Positions 32,313-42,384 of a stretch of DNA of 64,000 bases are shown piece by piece. The first letter of the stretch is position 1. Every line of letters begins with the position of its first letter. Location of the stretch: the NCBI RefSeq assembly GCF_016741855.1, contig NZ_JAERRH010000015.1, forward strand, positions 1 through 64,000. The letters are read 5' to 3'. Made by a program: the position numbers and the translations under genes. This DNA comes from Streptomyces musisoli. Its GTDB lineage: Bacteria > Actinomycetota > Actinomycetes > Streptomycetales > Streptomycetaceae. Below the pieces are notes generated by a model. It was not told the origin of the DNA. It saw nothing but the letters and a program-made list of their open reading frames with translations, and made no database searches.

Positions 32313-35300
32313 TCACTCGAGCTGCTGCCTCCGCGAGGGGCCCGTGCACACTCGATACTGCGGCCGGCCCGGGAGGTACTGGGCTTGTTCCTGTCGGCTG
32401 AGACCCCGGTGGAGAGCATGGCAGATCCGGTCGATCACTCCGGTCGGGCTGGGTACGGTCAGCTTCCACAACTGGATCGTCCCGTCTCCGCTGCCTGCGG
32501 CCAGCGTGCGCTGGTCGCTGCTCATGGCCATTGAACTCACTTGCAGCCGACGCCCCCTCAGCGTGTCGCGGACGGTGAGGGTGGATACATCCCACAGGCG
32601 CACCGTTCCGTCGTCGTGGCCGACGGCGAGGGTGCGGCCGTCGGCGCTCAGTGCGACCGATGCGGCGTTGTCGGTGAGGAGTGCGCGACTGCGGCCGGTG
32701 GCCACGTCCCAGAGCCTGATGGTTCCGGATGCGTCGGCGGATGCAAGCGTGTGCCCGTCACCGCTGAAAGCGAGTGCCGCTACGACGCCCGTATGCCCGG
32801 TGAGGACCGCACGGCGCTTGCCGGTGGCCACGTCCCACAGTCGTACGGTCGCACCGGTGTCGCCTGTGGCAAGGACGCGGCCGTCGGGATCCAGGGCCGC
32901 CGTCACAAGAGCGACGGATCGCGAGTGGCTCTGAACCGTCGTTCGGAGCATGTGGTCGGTCGCGTCCCAGACTTGCACGGTGCGGCCGTCGGCGTCGGTC
33001 AAGGCGGCTATCACATGACCGTCCGGGGGCAGGCTCACTGATGTGGCCAGGGCGCTGGAGACGACGGTGCGGGTGCCGTGGGTCCGTTGGCCGGCCGTGT
33101 CCCACGTGCTGACTCCTCCGGCGGCGTCGCCGGTCTCCAGTGCGCGGCCGTCCGTGGTGAAGACCATGGACGTAGCGGTGTCGGCGGTCTTCCAACTGGC
33201 TCGGGCCGCCCCCCGCCGGGTGTCCCACAGGCGGACCGTGCGGTCGCGGCTTCCGGTGGCCAGCACGGTTCCGTCAGGGCTGAACGAAACAGAGGTCACG
33301 CCGCCAGTGTGTCCTTTGAGGACTGCACGGCTTTCGCCGGTGGTCACGTCGTACAGCCGTGCTGTGTCGTCTGCACTGCCCGTGGCCAGCAGGCGCCCGT
33401 CGGGGCTGAACCTCACCGCGCGTACCGGACCCTTGTGACCGGTGAAGCGTGCGTGCAACGAGCCCGTCCCCGTGTCCGAGAGCTGCACATCACCCAGCTC
33501 ATCGCCCGCTGCCAGCAGTTTGCCGTTCGGGCTGAAGGCAATCGACACCGGGGCACCAGGGCGCGTGAACCGGATGGTCCGGGTCGTCCCTCTGGACAGG
33601 TCACGCACCCGGATCACACCGTCGGAGCCGCCGGCCGCGAGCAGGCGGCCGTCCGGGCTGTAGGCAATCATCGTTGCCGTGTCGGTGAAACCGAGCAACG
33701 TGGCCCGGAGCGCGCCGGTGGCGACGTGCCTCAACCTGACTGTGCCGTCAGAGGAGGCAACGGCCACGGTGCGGCCGTCGGGGCTGAACGCCACCGGTCC
33801 CGTCTCGGCGTGATCCGTGACCGTCCAGACCTTCCTGCGCGTCGGGTTGCTCAAGCGCAGCGTTCCTCCGGTGTGTCCCGCAACCAGAAGGTGCCCGGCC
33901 TTGCCGTAGGCGATCGTTCTCACTCCGCGGGCGCGTGTGCGCAAAGGCGTACGCGCCGTACCCGTTCCCGTGTCCCACCGCAGAATCGTGCCGTCCGAGC
34001 CGCCGGCGGCCACGGTACGGCCATCAGGGCTGAAGGCCACCGCCTCGACGGGGCCGGCGTCTCCGGTCAAGCGCTGCCGCACCGGGAGCGCTGCCGCCGC
34101 GTAGAGACTCGAGGTGGCCTCGGCCGTAGGGCTGATCCGGTACGCCTGGACGGCCAGGAGCGAGGCGAGGTCGGGGTCGTAGCCCAGCAGAGCGGCCGAC
34201 CGCGCGGCCAACTGCCGTGACAGGGCTGCCTTCTGCGCAGCGACGGCCTGCTGTCGCCGGTGTTCACTGATCCGGGTCTGGCTCCATGCGATCGCGCCTG
34301 CGGTCATCGCGACGACGAGCAGGACGGACAGCGCGGCGATGAGCTGGCGTCGGCGGCGGGTCGTTCGCACAGCCGCGCGTCGTTCCCGTTCACGAGCGGT
34401 GATGCTGCCGGTGAGGAAGTTCCGCTCCAAGCGGGTCAGCTCTTCGACGGTGTCAGGGTCTCTGAAGGCTTCCTCTGCGGCGGCGAGCCGCACCCCGCGG
34501 TACAGGGCTCCCGGGTCGCGGTCGAGGGCCTTCCATTCGCTCGCGGCTTCGGTGAGCTGACGGTGCAGGCGCAAGCGTGCGCGGGCGCCGTCGATCCACT
34601 CGTGCAGCCGGGGCCAGCCCGTGATCAGTGCCTCGTGGGCGAGATCCACGGTGCCGTCGGCGAGGGTGAGCAGCCGGGCGTTGGCCAGACGTTCCAGGAC
34701 GAGGGCGATGTCGTGCCGGGAGGCGGCGCCGACGTCGAGTTCGCTGCGGTCGACGGGGCGCCCGGTGTCCTGGGAGTCCTCGCCGGGGACGATCAGCCGC
34801 AGCAGGATCAGCCGGGCCAGCTCGGCGTGGCCGGGAGAGAGCTTGGTGTAGACCTCCTCGGCGCTCTGCGCGATCGCACCGTGCACGCCGCCCGCCGCTT
34901 CGTACGCCTGCATGGTCAGCGCCCTGCCGCGGCGCCGCCGCCAGGTCTCCCGCAGGGCGTGTGAGAGCAGCGGCAGGCCGCCTGGCGTGCCGTGCACCTC
35001 CTCCACCAGGCGAGCGGTCAGGCCGCGCTCGACGATCAGTCCGGTCGTCTGTGCGGGCCTGACGACGGCTTCGCGCAACTCGGCCGGGCTCATGGGGCCC
35101 ACCAGCAGGTTGGCCTCCCGCAGAGCCACGGCGAGGTCGCCGTGCTCGGCACAGCGTCCGTAGAAGTCGGCGCGTACGGCGATGACGACGCGCAGCCTGC
35201 TGTCCGGGTGCCGGGCAGCGAGCAGGGCGTCGATGAAGGCGGTGCGCTCGTGCGGGTCGCGGCCGAGGGTGAAGACCTCCTCGAACTGGTCCACGACGAG

Positions 35301-35903
35301 GACGGTGTCGCCGTCGGCGTCCTTGGGCTGCAATGCCTCCGCGTGAGTGCGCAGGGGGTGATCGCCCGGGGTGAGGATGCGGATCGCCGCCAGGGATGGG
35401 CCCTCGGCGCGTAGTTTGGGGATCAGCCCGGCCCGCAGCAGCGACGACTTACCGCTGCCGGACGGGCCGACGACCGCCACGAAGCGCCGGCGCAGCACCA
35501 GTTCCTGTGCATCGGCCACCAACTGGTCCCGCCCGAAGAAGCGCTCGTGGTCGTCGGGTTCGAAGCGAACCAGCCCGAGGTAGGGGGACTCGGTGACACC
35601 GTCTTCGCGGTCTCGGACCGCCGACTCCTCGGCGGTCTCGTGCCAGCGCCGCTCCCACTCCTCCACATCGCCGTCGCAGGCCCGGGCATAGGCCAGGGCG
35701 AGGTCCAGTGACGGCAGTTGCTCACCGGCGGCGGCCTGGGAGAGCGCGCTCACCGAGTAATGGGCTCGGCGCGCCATCTCCCGGTATGTCAGACCGCCCG
35801 CTTCCTGGCGCAGCTTGCGCAGCTCATACGCGAACCGCTGCACCGGCCCCGCACCTGGGTCCACCGGCCTCTCACGACGCCCCACCGGCCTGATTCCCCT
35901 CAT
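32313..35903 (-). CDS. XRE-nSTAND1-WD40 signalling ATPase
   Basis: About 1196 residues. An XRE-type helix-turn-helix (about 22-75, LTYREMARRAHYSVSALSQA) is followed by an nSTAND1 NTPase (FFGRD; P-loop GPSGSGKS at 146-153; Walker B VLVVDQFEEVF). A membrane helix lies at about 520-545 (IAALSVLLVVAMTAGAIAW). Some 13 WD40 blades follow (AFSPDGRTVAAGGSDGT and variants), enough for two propellers. The protein may couple sensing by the propellers to DNA binding or defence. ATG 35903 is preferred over GTG 35918; neither has an ideal ribosome site. Confidence 0.9.
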   Translation of the reverse strand: MRGIRPVGRRERPVDPGAGPVQRFAYELRKLRQEAGGLTYREMARRAHYSVSALSQAAAGEQLPSLDLALAYARACDGDVEEWERRWHETAEESAVRDREDGVTESPYLGLVRFEPDDHERFFGRDQLVADAQELVLRRRFVAVVGPSGSGKSSLLRAGLIPKLRAEGPSLAAIRILTPGDHPLRTHAEALQPKDADGDTVLVVDQFEEVFTLGRDPHERTAFIDALLAARHPDSRLRVVIAVRADFYGRCAEHGDLAVALREANLLVGPMSPAELREAVVRPAQTTGLIVERGLTARLVEEVHGTPGGLPLLSHALRETWRRRRGRALTMQAYEAAGGVHGAIAQSAEEVYTKLSPGHAELARLILLRLIVPGEDSQDTGRPVDRSELDVGAASRHDIALVLERLANARLLTLADGTVDLAHEALITGWPRLHEWIDGARARLRLHRQLTEAASEWKALDRDPGALYRGVRLAAAEEAFRDPDTVEELTRLERNFLTGSITARERERRAAVRTTRRRRQLIAALSVLLVVAMTAGAIAWSQTRISEHRRQQAVAAQKAALSRQLAARSAALLGYDPDLASLLAVQAYRISPTAEATSSLYAAAALPVRQRLTGDAGPVEAVAFSPDGRTVAAGGSDGTILRWDTGTGTARTPLRTRARGVRTIAYGKAGHLLVAGHTGGTLRLSNPTRRKVWTVTDHAETGPVAFSPDGRTVAVASSDGTVRLRHVATGALRATLLGFTDTATMIAYSPDGRLLAAGGSDGVIRVRDLSRGTTRTIRFTRPGAPVSIAFSPNGKLLAAGDELGDVQLSDTGTGSLHARFTGHKGPVRAVRFSPDGRLLATGSADDTARLYDVTTGESRAVLKGHTGGVTSVSFSPDGTVLATGSRDRTVRLWDTRRGAARASWKTADTATSMVFTTDGRALETGDAAGGVSTWDTAGQRTHGTRTVVSSALATSVSLPPDGHVIAALTDADGRTVQVWDATDHMLRTTVQSHSRSVALVTAALDPDGRVLATGDTGATVRLWDVATGKRRAVLTGHTGVVAALAFSGDGHTLASADASGTIRLWDVATGRSRALLTDNAASVALSADGRTLAVGHDDGTVRLWDVSTLTVRDTLRGRRLQVSSMAMSSDQRTLAAGSGDGTIQLWKLTVPSPTGVIDRICHALHRGLSRQEQAQYLPGRPQYRVCTGPSRRQQLE

Positions 35904-36272
35904 GCCCCTGGCAATCACCGCGACGCAGAGTCACCCGCGTCCCGATCACGCTAGGAGCCGGTCGCATGCCCGACAAGTACCGAATCAGCCCGGCCGGAGG
36001 GGCGGAACCGGCACAGCCGTGATTGTTCACTGTGGCGGAGGGGGGCTGCTGAACAACGGTGCGGGCGGTGAACTCGATGACGCACAGCACGGACCGAGCT
36101 ACAGCCGGCCCGACCGCATCCGCCACGGAAATCGCCGGACGGGGGCAGCGAGCACGCGCCTACAGGGCGCAGTGCTCACTTCGGTAGCGGCGGCGGCAGT
36201 CATACCCGGCCGTAGTTCTGTCCGTGGCTTCCTGTGCTGACCGCTCCACCCGTGATGAGACAGGGGAACACC
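35904..36272. other. Divergent intergenic region, nothing recognised
   Basis: About 370 bases carrying the promoters of the XRE-WD40 gene and the inhibitor gene. No frame has coding features. Confidence 0.4.
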
Positions 36273-36680
36273 TTGCGGAAGCTCAAGATCGTATCGCTGG
36301 CGGCATCCGCCTTGCTGGCCGGAAGCGGCATGGCCGCCGCGACGGCAGGACCGGCCGCGGCCTCGGACGCGCCTGCCGCCGCAGCCCGAACCGCCTCCGG
36401 CCCTCGCATCATGGCAGCGCCGTCCGACTGTCCGAAGTACTACTTCTGTGGCTACAAGTACGCGAACTACACGACGCTGGCGTTCAAGTTCAAGGACTGC
36501 TACCTGCAAGAAATCCCGGACGGCCTGAACAGCGGCGGCTCCTGGTACAACAACCAGTCCAACGGCACCAAGGCGAAGATGTACGACAAGAACAGGCACC
36601 TCATCTACACCACCCCCGGCGCGCCCTACGGCGACCCCAACGGCAACTGGGCCCCGGTCTGGTACGTCGACGCCTGCTGA
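36273..36680 (+). CDS. Secreted peptidase inhibitor family I36 protein
   Basis: About 135 residues. A signal peptide (1-30) and an Ala-rich propeptide lead to a compact domain. The segment CPKYYFCGYKYANYTTLAFK starts a beta-gamma-crystallin-like I36 fold, the family of the Streptomyces metalloproteinase inhibitor SMPI. Four cysteines (CPKYYFC, KDCYLQ, final DAC) would form two disulfides. The TTG at 36273 is favoured because AGGGGA stands 7 bases upstream; ATG 36255 is possible. Likely inhibits extracellular proteases. Confidence 0.85.
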   Translation: MRKLKIVSLAASALLAGSGMAAATAGPAAASDAPAAAARTASGPRIMAAPSDCPKYYFCGYKYANYTTLAFKFKDCYLQEIPDGLNSGGSWYNNQSNGTKAKMYDKNRHLIYTTPGAPYGDPNGNWAPVWYVDAC

Positions 36681-37192
36681 GTGCCCGCGTCTGAGACCTG
36701 CACGAGAAGGGACCGGTTGATCGAACCGATCGGGTGAGTGGGAAGCGTGGCTCGGGCCGGGGCTGCTTCCCCGCGGGGCACCGATCCGGCGGTTCCGTAT
36801 TTTTGCAGGCTGAGCGTCACCAGTGGTCCGCCGGTACTCCCGGCGGACCACTGCTGTTCCGTACGGTCGGTCCGCCGGCAACCGCTCACCCGGATCACCC
36901 GACTCGGCACCGGCGACAGGCGAACGTCCGCAACTTCGGTTCCGTCACCTGGGCTTGCGGCCCGAGCACGGTCATGCCGCAGCGATCCGCCGCCTTGTCC
37001 TCCAGGCCCCGGCTCCGCTGCTCCCTCACCGACGATGAACGCTCGACTCCTACGCGCCGAAACATGGGGAAGCCAAGGCCTGTTCCGTGGCCGGCGGGAA
37101 CAGCCGGTCCAATCGGCACTGTTGCACCAGTCGGGGGAACAACGCCTGCCGGCGATTGGGACCGAGGCGTTTCACAACAGGAGGACTTCTTC
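36681..37192. other. Intergenic stretch holding a hairpin, no gene
   Basis: About 510 bases. Apart from the hairpin at 36821-36853, nothing was recognised. The deacetylase frame is open upstream of its start but lacks coding character. Confidence 0.45.
36821..36853 (+). terminator. Perfect 14-bp hairpin
   Basis: CAGTGGTCCGCCGG (36821-36834) pairs exactly with 36840-36853 around a 5-base loop, 140 bases after the inhibitor gene. A good intrinsic terminator or processed 3' end. Confidence 0.65.
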
Positions 37193-38026
37193 ATGAATGA
37201 CCGGCCCTTGACGCTCATGGCGGTGCACGCACACCCCGATGACGAGGCCACCGGAACGGGAGGTGTCCTCGCGCGGTACGCGGCGGAGGGCATCCGCACG
37301 GTCCTTGTGACGTGCACCGACGGCGGTTGCGGTGACGGACCGGGGGGTGTCAAGCCGGGCGATCCCGGGCACGATCCGGCAGCCGTCGCCTCGATACGGC
37401 GTCGCGAACTCGAGGCTAGCTGCGACATTTTGAAGATCAGTCATCTGGAGATGCTGGGCTACGCCGACTCCGGGATGATGGGCTGGCCGACCAACGACGC
37501 CCCCGGATCCTTCTGGCGGACTCCCGTGGAGGAGGGCGCTGCCCGACTCGCCGAACTCATGCGCCGCTACCAGCCCGATGTGGTCGTCACCTACGACGAG
37601 AACGGCTTCTACGGCCACCCCGACCACATCCAGGCGAACCGCATCACGATGGCGGCGCTGACGATGACCGAGCCGACCCCGAAGGTGTACTGGACGACGG
37701 CGCCGCGCTCGATGATGCAGCGGTTCGGGCAGGCCATGCGCGAGTCCGGTGCGGACTGGCAGGAGCCGGATCCCGCCGAGGCCGCCGCGATGGCCGAGAT
37801 CGGACTGCCCGACGAGGAGATCACCACCTGGGTGGACACCAGCGCGTTCGGCGGCCAGAAGTTCGATGCGCTGGCCGCACACGCCAGCCAGGGCGAGAAC
37901 ATCTTCTTCCTCAAAATGGGCCAGACCAAATTCACCGAGTTGATGGGCGTCGAGACCTTCGTACGTGTCCAGGACACCACCGGCGCGGCCGTGCCCGAGA
38001 ACGACCTCTTCGCCGGGCTGCGCTGA
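37193..38026 (+). CDS. PIG-L family (LmbE-like) deacetylase
   Basis: 277 residues. The zinc motif AHPDDE (13-18) and the third ligand in HPDH (142-145) define the family that includes mycothiol enzymes MshB and Mca. The length and the EMLGYADSGMMGW segment resemble the MshB/Mca subgroup, so hydrolysis of an N-acetylglucosamine-containing or mycothiol-conjugate substrate is plausible. The ATG at 37193 has AGGAGG 8 bases upstream. A strong terminator follows, so it is probably transcribed alone. Confidence 0.9.
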   Translation: MNDRPLTLMAVHAHPDDEATGTGGVLARYAAEGIRTVLVTCTDGGCGDGPGGVKPGDPGHDPAAVASIRRRELEASCDILKISHLEMLGYADSGMMGWPTNDAPGSFWRTPVEEGAARLAELMRRYQPDVVVTYDENGFYGHPDHIQANRITMAALTMTEPTPKVYWTTAPRSMMQRFGQAMRESGADWQEPDPAEAAAMAEIGLPDEEITTWVDTSAFGGQKFDALAAHASQGENIFFLKMGQTKFTELMGVETFVRVQDTTGAAVPENDLFAGLR

Positions 38027-38033
38027 TCCGCCC

Positions 38034-38069
38034 GCCTCATGGGCCTGAGAAAGCTCAGGCCCATGAGGC
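38034..38069 (+). terminator. Perfect 16-bp hairpin terminator
   Basis: GCCTCATGGGCCTGAG (38034-38049) pairs exactly with 38054-38069 around an AAAG loop, 7 bases beyond the deacetylase stop. Confidence 0.85.
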
Positions 38070-38153
38070 TCGACGTCTGTCCTGCCGCCCTCTTCATCGC
38101 CCGGGACGAATCCGATTCCTCGTGTTCAGCCGGGCCACGATGGACAACGGCCG

Positions 38154-40637
38154 TCAGTGGGGGGACGGCTGCGGATGCGTGTGGGCCTCGCCGAGGGCGG
38201 CGGCGATCGCGGCGAGGAGTTCGATGACCGGCCCGTCGTCGCGGATCGCGGCACGCAATCGGCTCTCCCCCGCATGCCCCGCGGCCAGTTCACGCTGACG
38301 GCGGGTGTGGAGGCCGTCGAGGTAGAGGGACATCTCCTCCAGGGCATCGGCGAGGGCGTCGAGGTGGCGGACGGCCTGTCCGGCGGAGCCGGTGAGCGCC
38401 GCCGGCGCATGGTCGGCGTAGAGGGCCAGCGCGGGGATGCGGGCCGTGCAGGGTGTGCGGTGCGTGGTCAGCGCCGCGCTCAGCACGATGAGCCTCTCCA
38501 GCGTCTGCAACAGCCGGACCGCATCGTCGAGCGCGGCCGGGTCGTGGCCCGGCTCGCGGTGCGCGTTCCGGCAGGCGGTATGGGCCTGGGCGAGTGCCTC
38601 TTCGGCCGCGCGGCGGGCGCCTGCCGTATCCGGTCGCACGCTCCGGCCGGGCAGCAGACCGAGGACGGTGTCCAGGTAGGCGGTGGTGCCGGCGACCGCG
38701 CGGGCGGTGTGCGTGGCAAGACGTGCATGTTCCCAGCTCGGCCACAACAGGCGACTGCCGAGCAGGGCCGCACCCGTACCCAGCACGGTCATGGCAATCC
38801 GCACGGCCGCGTCCGACCAGTCACCCGGGTGGGACACATCACCGATCAGCAGAACCAAAGGGGTACCGAAAACGACCCAGAAGGCGTAATTGACCGGCCG
38901 CAAGGCGAAGCCCGCGGTGATCAGCGCGAAAAGGATCAGGCTCAGGGTGGTCGGCTCGTGCACGACGGCGACCAGCAGGGCCGCGCAGCCGCCGCCGACG
39001 ACGTTGCCGATCACCCGTTGGGCGACGCGTTCGCGGGTGGCCGCGTACTGCGGGCGCAGCACTCGCAGGACGGCCAGGGTCGCCCACTCGCCGTGCGACA
39101 ACGCGACCGCCTGCGTCAGCAGGAAAACCGCGCTGCTGACCGTGGTGGTGCGCAAGGCGTGCCGGACGGTGCCCGCCGGAAGGGCCGCAACGGTGCGGAT
39201 ACCGGGTATGCCACGCCAGAGGGCTGCCCAGCGGGACGCCGACTCGGTGGGCGGCGCGGCGGCGGATGCGGGGGGCTGCGCAGGGTGAGTGGCGGCGGGT
39301 GCGGGGGCCGGTGCGGGAAGCCGGATGGCCGCCAGCTCGGCAAGGGCGCGGGCGTCCTGCTGAGCTGCTGTGATGGCGGTGGTGATACGGGCCAGCAGGC
39401 GGCGCTGCCGGCCGGCGCGCGCCGAGTCGGCGTAGGCCTGGGTGCCGGCGGCGACCTGCGCGCGCATCCGGTCACAGGCGGCCTCCAGAGCGGCCAGCGC
39501 AGTTTCCAGCTCACCACTGGCACCACCGCCCGTATCACCAGCACCGCCACCGGTATCACCAGCACCGCCACCCACACCCCCGGCACCGCCACCCGTACCG
39601 CCGGCACCGCCACCCGTACCGCCAGCACCGCCACCCGTATCACCAGCACCGCCACGGGTACCGCCACCCGTATCACCGGCACCGCCTCCCGCACCCCCGG
39701 CACCGCCGCCCTCGCCGCCCACACCGCCCCCACCGCCCGCACCGCCGGTGCCCGTTGTGGGGCGGCGGGTGAGGGTGTCCGCCAAGCGCAGGAGGTGCTG
39801 CCCGGCGCTGCGGATGGCCGTGGTGCAAGGCGTGCGGACGGCGGCGGGGGGTGGGCCGGTCGCGGCCAGCGCGATGGCGAGGTCGGCCAGAGTGGCGGCA
39901 CGCTCCACGAGCGGGTCGGCCAGGGCCGCCAGGCGCTCGCTGCCCCGCGGGCCACGGAGTTCACGTGCGGCTTCCTCGGCCCTGCGCAACGCGGCGGCGG
40001 GATGCGCGCGGGCGGTGCCGACCGCGAACACACCGGCGGAAGAGGCCGCGAGGACGCTCAAGGACCGGCCGATGAGACGGTAGGGCTGGGCGAGCACAGC
40101 GAGCACGTCCCGCACTCGGGCAGGAGGTGTCAGCACCGCGGTCGCGGCGGCGTACCACAGGCCTCCCAGCAGGACCAGCACGCTCGTCTGGGGCCGGGCC
40201 CCGTCGGCGGCGGCACCGCCCGCGGCGACCAGCAGCGCGGTGGCGGGCATCGTGCCCAGTCGCTCCAGCACCGGGTGGATGCGTGAGCCCGCCGCCGCAA
40301 GGAAGACCAGCACTGCGAGCAGGACCAGTGTGAGGGGGAACAGCGCGGCCGTGGCCGCTCCCGCGGCGAACACGGCGGCGTCGGCAACGGCAGCGACCAG
40401 CAGACCACGGGTACGCGGCCGGCGGGCACCGCCCTTGTTGGTGAACGCCGCGAGATAGGCACCCATGGCCGCCCAAGCCCCCGCCGCCGCCTCACCCGCG
40501 GCGACCCCGGCCAGCAGCAGGGCACTGATCGCAACCCCGTTGCCCAGCCCCGCCACCACAGCCGGCCGGCTACCCGGCGCAGGAGCGAACAATGCCGACA
40601 GTCCGGCCCCGCACCCACCTCCGACGCGCCCCATCAC
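38154..40637 (-). CDS. FUSC-family membrane transporter with low-complexity insert
   Basis: 827 residues. Two clusters of membrane helices (about 28-175 and 490-620) enclose a large cytoplasmic region and are followed by a helical C-terminal domain, as in fusaric-acid-resistance (FUSC/YccS) proteins. The second cluster has the family's RPQYAATRERVAQRVIGNVVGG. Residues about 295-375 are an almost pure Gly-Ala-Thr tract of GAGGTGG and GAGDTGG units. The ATG at 40637 has GGAGG 6 bases upstream. Export of aromatic acids or similar compounds is typical of the family; the substrate here is unknown. Confidence 0.88.
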   Translation of the reverse strand: MMGRVGGGCGAGLSALFAPAPGSRPAVVAGLGNGVAISALLLAGVAAGEAAAGAWAAMGAYLAAFTNKGGARRPRTRGLLVAAVADAAVFAAGAATAALFPLTLVLLAVLVFLAAAGSRIHPVLERLGTMPATALLVAAGGAAADGARPQTSVLVLLGGLWYAAATAVLTPPARVRDVLAVLAQPYRLIGRSLSVLAASSAGVFAVGTARAHPAAALRRAEEAARELRGPRGSERLAALADPLVERAATLADLAIALAATGPPPAAVRTPCTTAIRSAGQHLLRLADTLTRRPTTGTGGAGGGGGVGGEGGGAGGAGGGAGDTGGGTRGGAGDTGGGAGGTGGGAGGTGGGAGGVGGGAGDTGGGAGDTGGGASGELETALAALEAACDRMRAQVAAGTQAYADSARAGRQRRLLARITTAITAAQQDARALAELAAIRLPAPAPAPAATHPAQPPASAAAPPTESASRWAALWRGIPGIRTVAALPAGTVRHALRTTTVSSAVFLLTQAVALSHGEWATLAVLRVLRPQYAATRERVAQRVIGNVVGGGCAALLVAVVHEPTTLSLILFALITAGFALRPVNYAFWVVFGTPLVLLIGDVSHPGDWSDAAVRIAMTVLGTGAALLGSRLLWPSWEHARLATHTARAVAGTTAYLDTVLGLLPGRSVRPDTAGARRAAEEALAQAHTACRNAHREPGHDPAALDDAVRLLQTLERLIVLSAALTTHRTPCTARIPALALYADHAPAALTGSAGQAVRHLDALADALEEMSLYLDGLHTRRQRELAAGHAGESRLRAAIRDDGPVIELLAAIAAALGEAHTHPQPSPH
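39510..39755. repeat. Minisatellite-like tract encoding Gly-rich insert
   Basis: Imperfect tandem units of 6-21 bases (GGTGGC and GCACCGCCACC types on the plus strand), in frame within the FUSC gene. Confidence 0.75.
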
Positions 40638-40990
40638 GCGCCTCCGAGGCGGCCCCTACCCACCGCCTGCCCCCTCACCGCAACCCTGGACCCGGCGCCC
40701 CCGCGGACTCCCGATCTCCATACCGTCATCGTCCCCCACGCCGGGCAGCCAGGCCTGTCACCGCCTCCCGGCACGACCAGGCACCACACACGTCGGAAAC
40801 TCTGACCGGGGCTGTCCCGCAGTCGTCGCCCAGCAGCCGTTTGCCCGGCGGGCCGGACTCCTCCGTGCCGCCTACCGCACAGTCCCCCGCTCTCTCCCCC
40901 AGTCGTCCGATCGGCCGGACCGTGCAGCGTGTCCAGACTGGCAATAGATCCACCGCCCCCCACCACCACAGCACGGAAGAACCACAGATC
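40638..40990. other. Intergenic stretch, nothing recognised
   Basis: About 350 bases between the divergent FUSC and small-protein genes. Promoters only are expected. Confidence 0.4.
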
Positions 40991-41176
40991 ATGACCACTC
41001 AGTACGCTCCCGCCCCTGGCCGAGACGGTTTCATGATTCAGCAGATAGCCGACCGTTTCGAGGTCTACGACCCCCGCGGAGAGTTCCTCGGGGAATACCT
41101 GGTCCGAGGTGCGGCGGAAAAGCGGGTGGCCGTCCTGGCACAGCACGCCGAACGCACCGCCCGACACAGGCGGTGA
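40991..41176 (+). CDS. Small hypothetical protein
   Basis: 61 residues, soluble and basic at the C-terminus (HAERTARHRR). The core FMIQQIADRFEVYDPRGEFLG suggests a small beta-rich domain. The ATG at 40991 has GGAAG 11 bases upstream, a weak spacing. Codon use is consistent with coding. No family recognised. Confidence 0.5.
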   Translation: MTTQYAPAPGRDGFMIQQIADRFEVYDPRGEFLGEYLVRGAAEKRVAVLAQHAERTARHRR

Positions 41177-41344
41177 ACAACCAGCCACCAGCAGAGGAGT
41201 CCATCCGACCTCGTCACCCCCACACACAGCACCCCGCACAGCAGACCGCATGGCGTCCGTGCCCCTTGATGGCACGCTGGCGCCCATCGGTCAGGACAAC
41301 GCCCGCCCTCCGCCACGCTCCGGCCCTGAAATCAGGTGGACGGC

Positions 41345-41788
41345 TCAGTCTCCAGACCAGCCCCAAAAGTAGATCTCCTGCGGCGTCCCATGGACGTCGT
41401 GCAGTATCGCGCAACGGCCATACCCGCGCTCACCGGCGAGATCCTGAATCGCCGGGACGTGTGCACGCGTCAGCCGTTCCGTGCCCGTAACCCTCCGGGC
41501 CTCTTCCGCGGTCACCGGCTGAACCGCACAGATCTCGGGCTCCTCGTCTTCCCGTTGGACGTGGAAGACATCGAGAATCGAGTGGGTCCCGGAGTGCTGC
41601 GTCCACTCGTCGGCCCACAGCTCTTGCAGGCTCAGAGGCCGCGGTCGGCGCTCCTCCTCAGGAAGCCAGTCACCGCCTCGCACCCAGTAGTAGTCACCGG
41701 CGAGGAACACCCGCTGCCGCAACTCCTCGAGCGCGGCATCGGTGTCCTCCTGGTACGGCACGTAGTAGTCCCAGGCCGAAGCGCCCAT
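41345..41788 (-). CDS. Conserved hypothetical protein
   Basis: 147 residues starting MGASAWDYYVPYQEDTDAAL, rich in Trp and Tyr, with an acidic middle part. No membrane helix or signal. Streptomyces genomes contain similar short proteins starting WDYYVPYQ, of unknown role. ATG 41788 is chosen because GAGGGGG lies 7 bases upstream; the frame extends to 41851 without such a site. Confidence 0.65.
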   Translation of the reverse strand: MGASAWDYYVPYQEDTDAALEELRQRVFLAGDYYWVRGGDWLPEEERRPRPLSLQELWADEWTQHSGTHSILDVFHVQREDEEPEICAVQPVTAEEARRVTGTERLTRAHVPAIQDLAGERGYGRCAILHDVHGTPQEIYFWGWSGD

Positions 41789-42384
41789 CCCGAACCCCCT
41801 CGGAGTCAGCTGCCCACGCAGAACCACGTCACGAAAAACGCTAGCGGTCACCTCTGACAGACCATGGAGACCGAACGACAGACCCCCTCATCGACTGCTG
41901 TGACTGCTGTCCCCCGAACACCCACCGCGACCGGTCGTCCGATTCCGTCACACCAGGCCGATTCCGTCACACCAGTCCGCAGCGGTGAGCGGCACGCTGA
42001 TCGCGCGACAGATCCAAGCCGACCAGGCCCGCGGCGCGTCACAACCGGAACCGTCCCCACACACAGACTCCGGGAAATCCGGGCGGCCCCCACGGGAGCA
42101 GGCAGGCCGAAGGACGCAGAGGGACGACGGGCAGCAGGCGAGCCGACGGAAACAGCCGGGTCGACGGGACCGAGGGAACAGGCGGGCCGGGCGGGTCTGC
42201 CGCCGCATCTCACCCCGAGGGTCAACATGCGCGCTGCGGTGGGCTGTTCTAGCGTCGAAGACAGGAGGGGCCATCCTGCCGAGCCGACAGGCGCCGGGAT
42301 CCGGACCACGATGGAGCACCGGCTGCTCCGCTGCTCGGCACGCCGAACACACCACGTCCCCACCCCGCAGAGCAGGTGCTTTTC
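41789..42384. other. Intergenic stretch with a short direct repeat
   Basis: About 600 bases. GATTCCGTCACACCAG occurs twice (41941-41956 and 41960-41975, period 19). Otherwise only shadow frames are seen. Confidence 0.45.

Noticed and set aside
38157..40286. 709-residue plus-strand frame antisense to FUSC
   Set aside because: The minus-strand FUSC protein has clear membrane helices and family motifs; the antisense frame is a GC-bias artefact.
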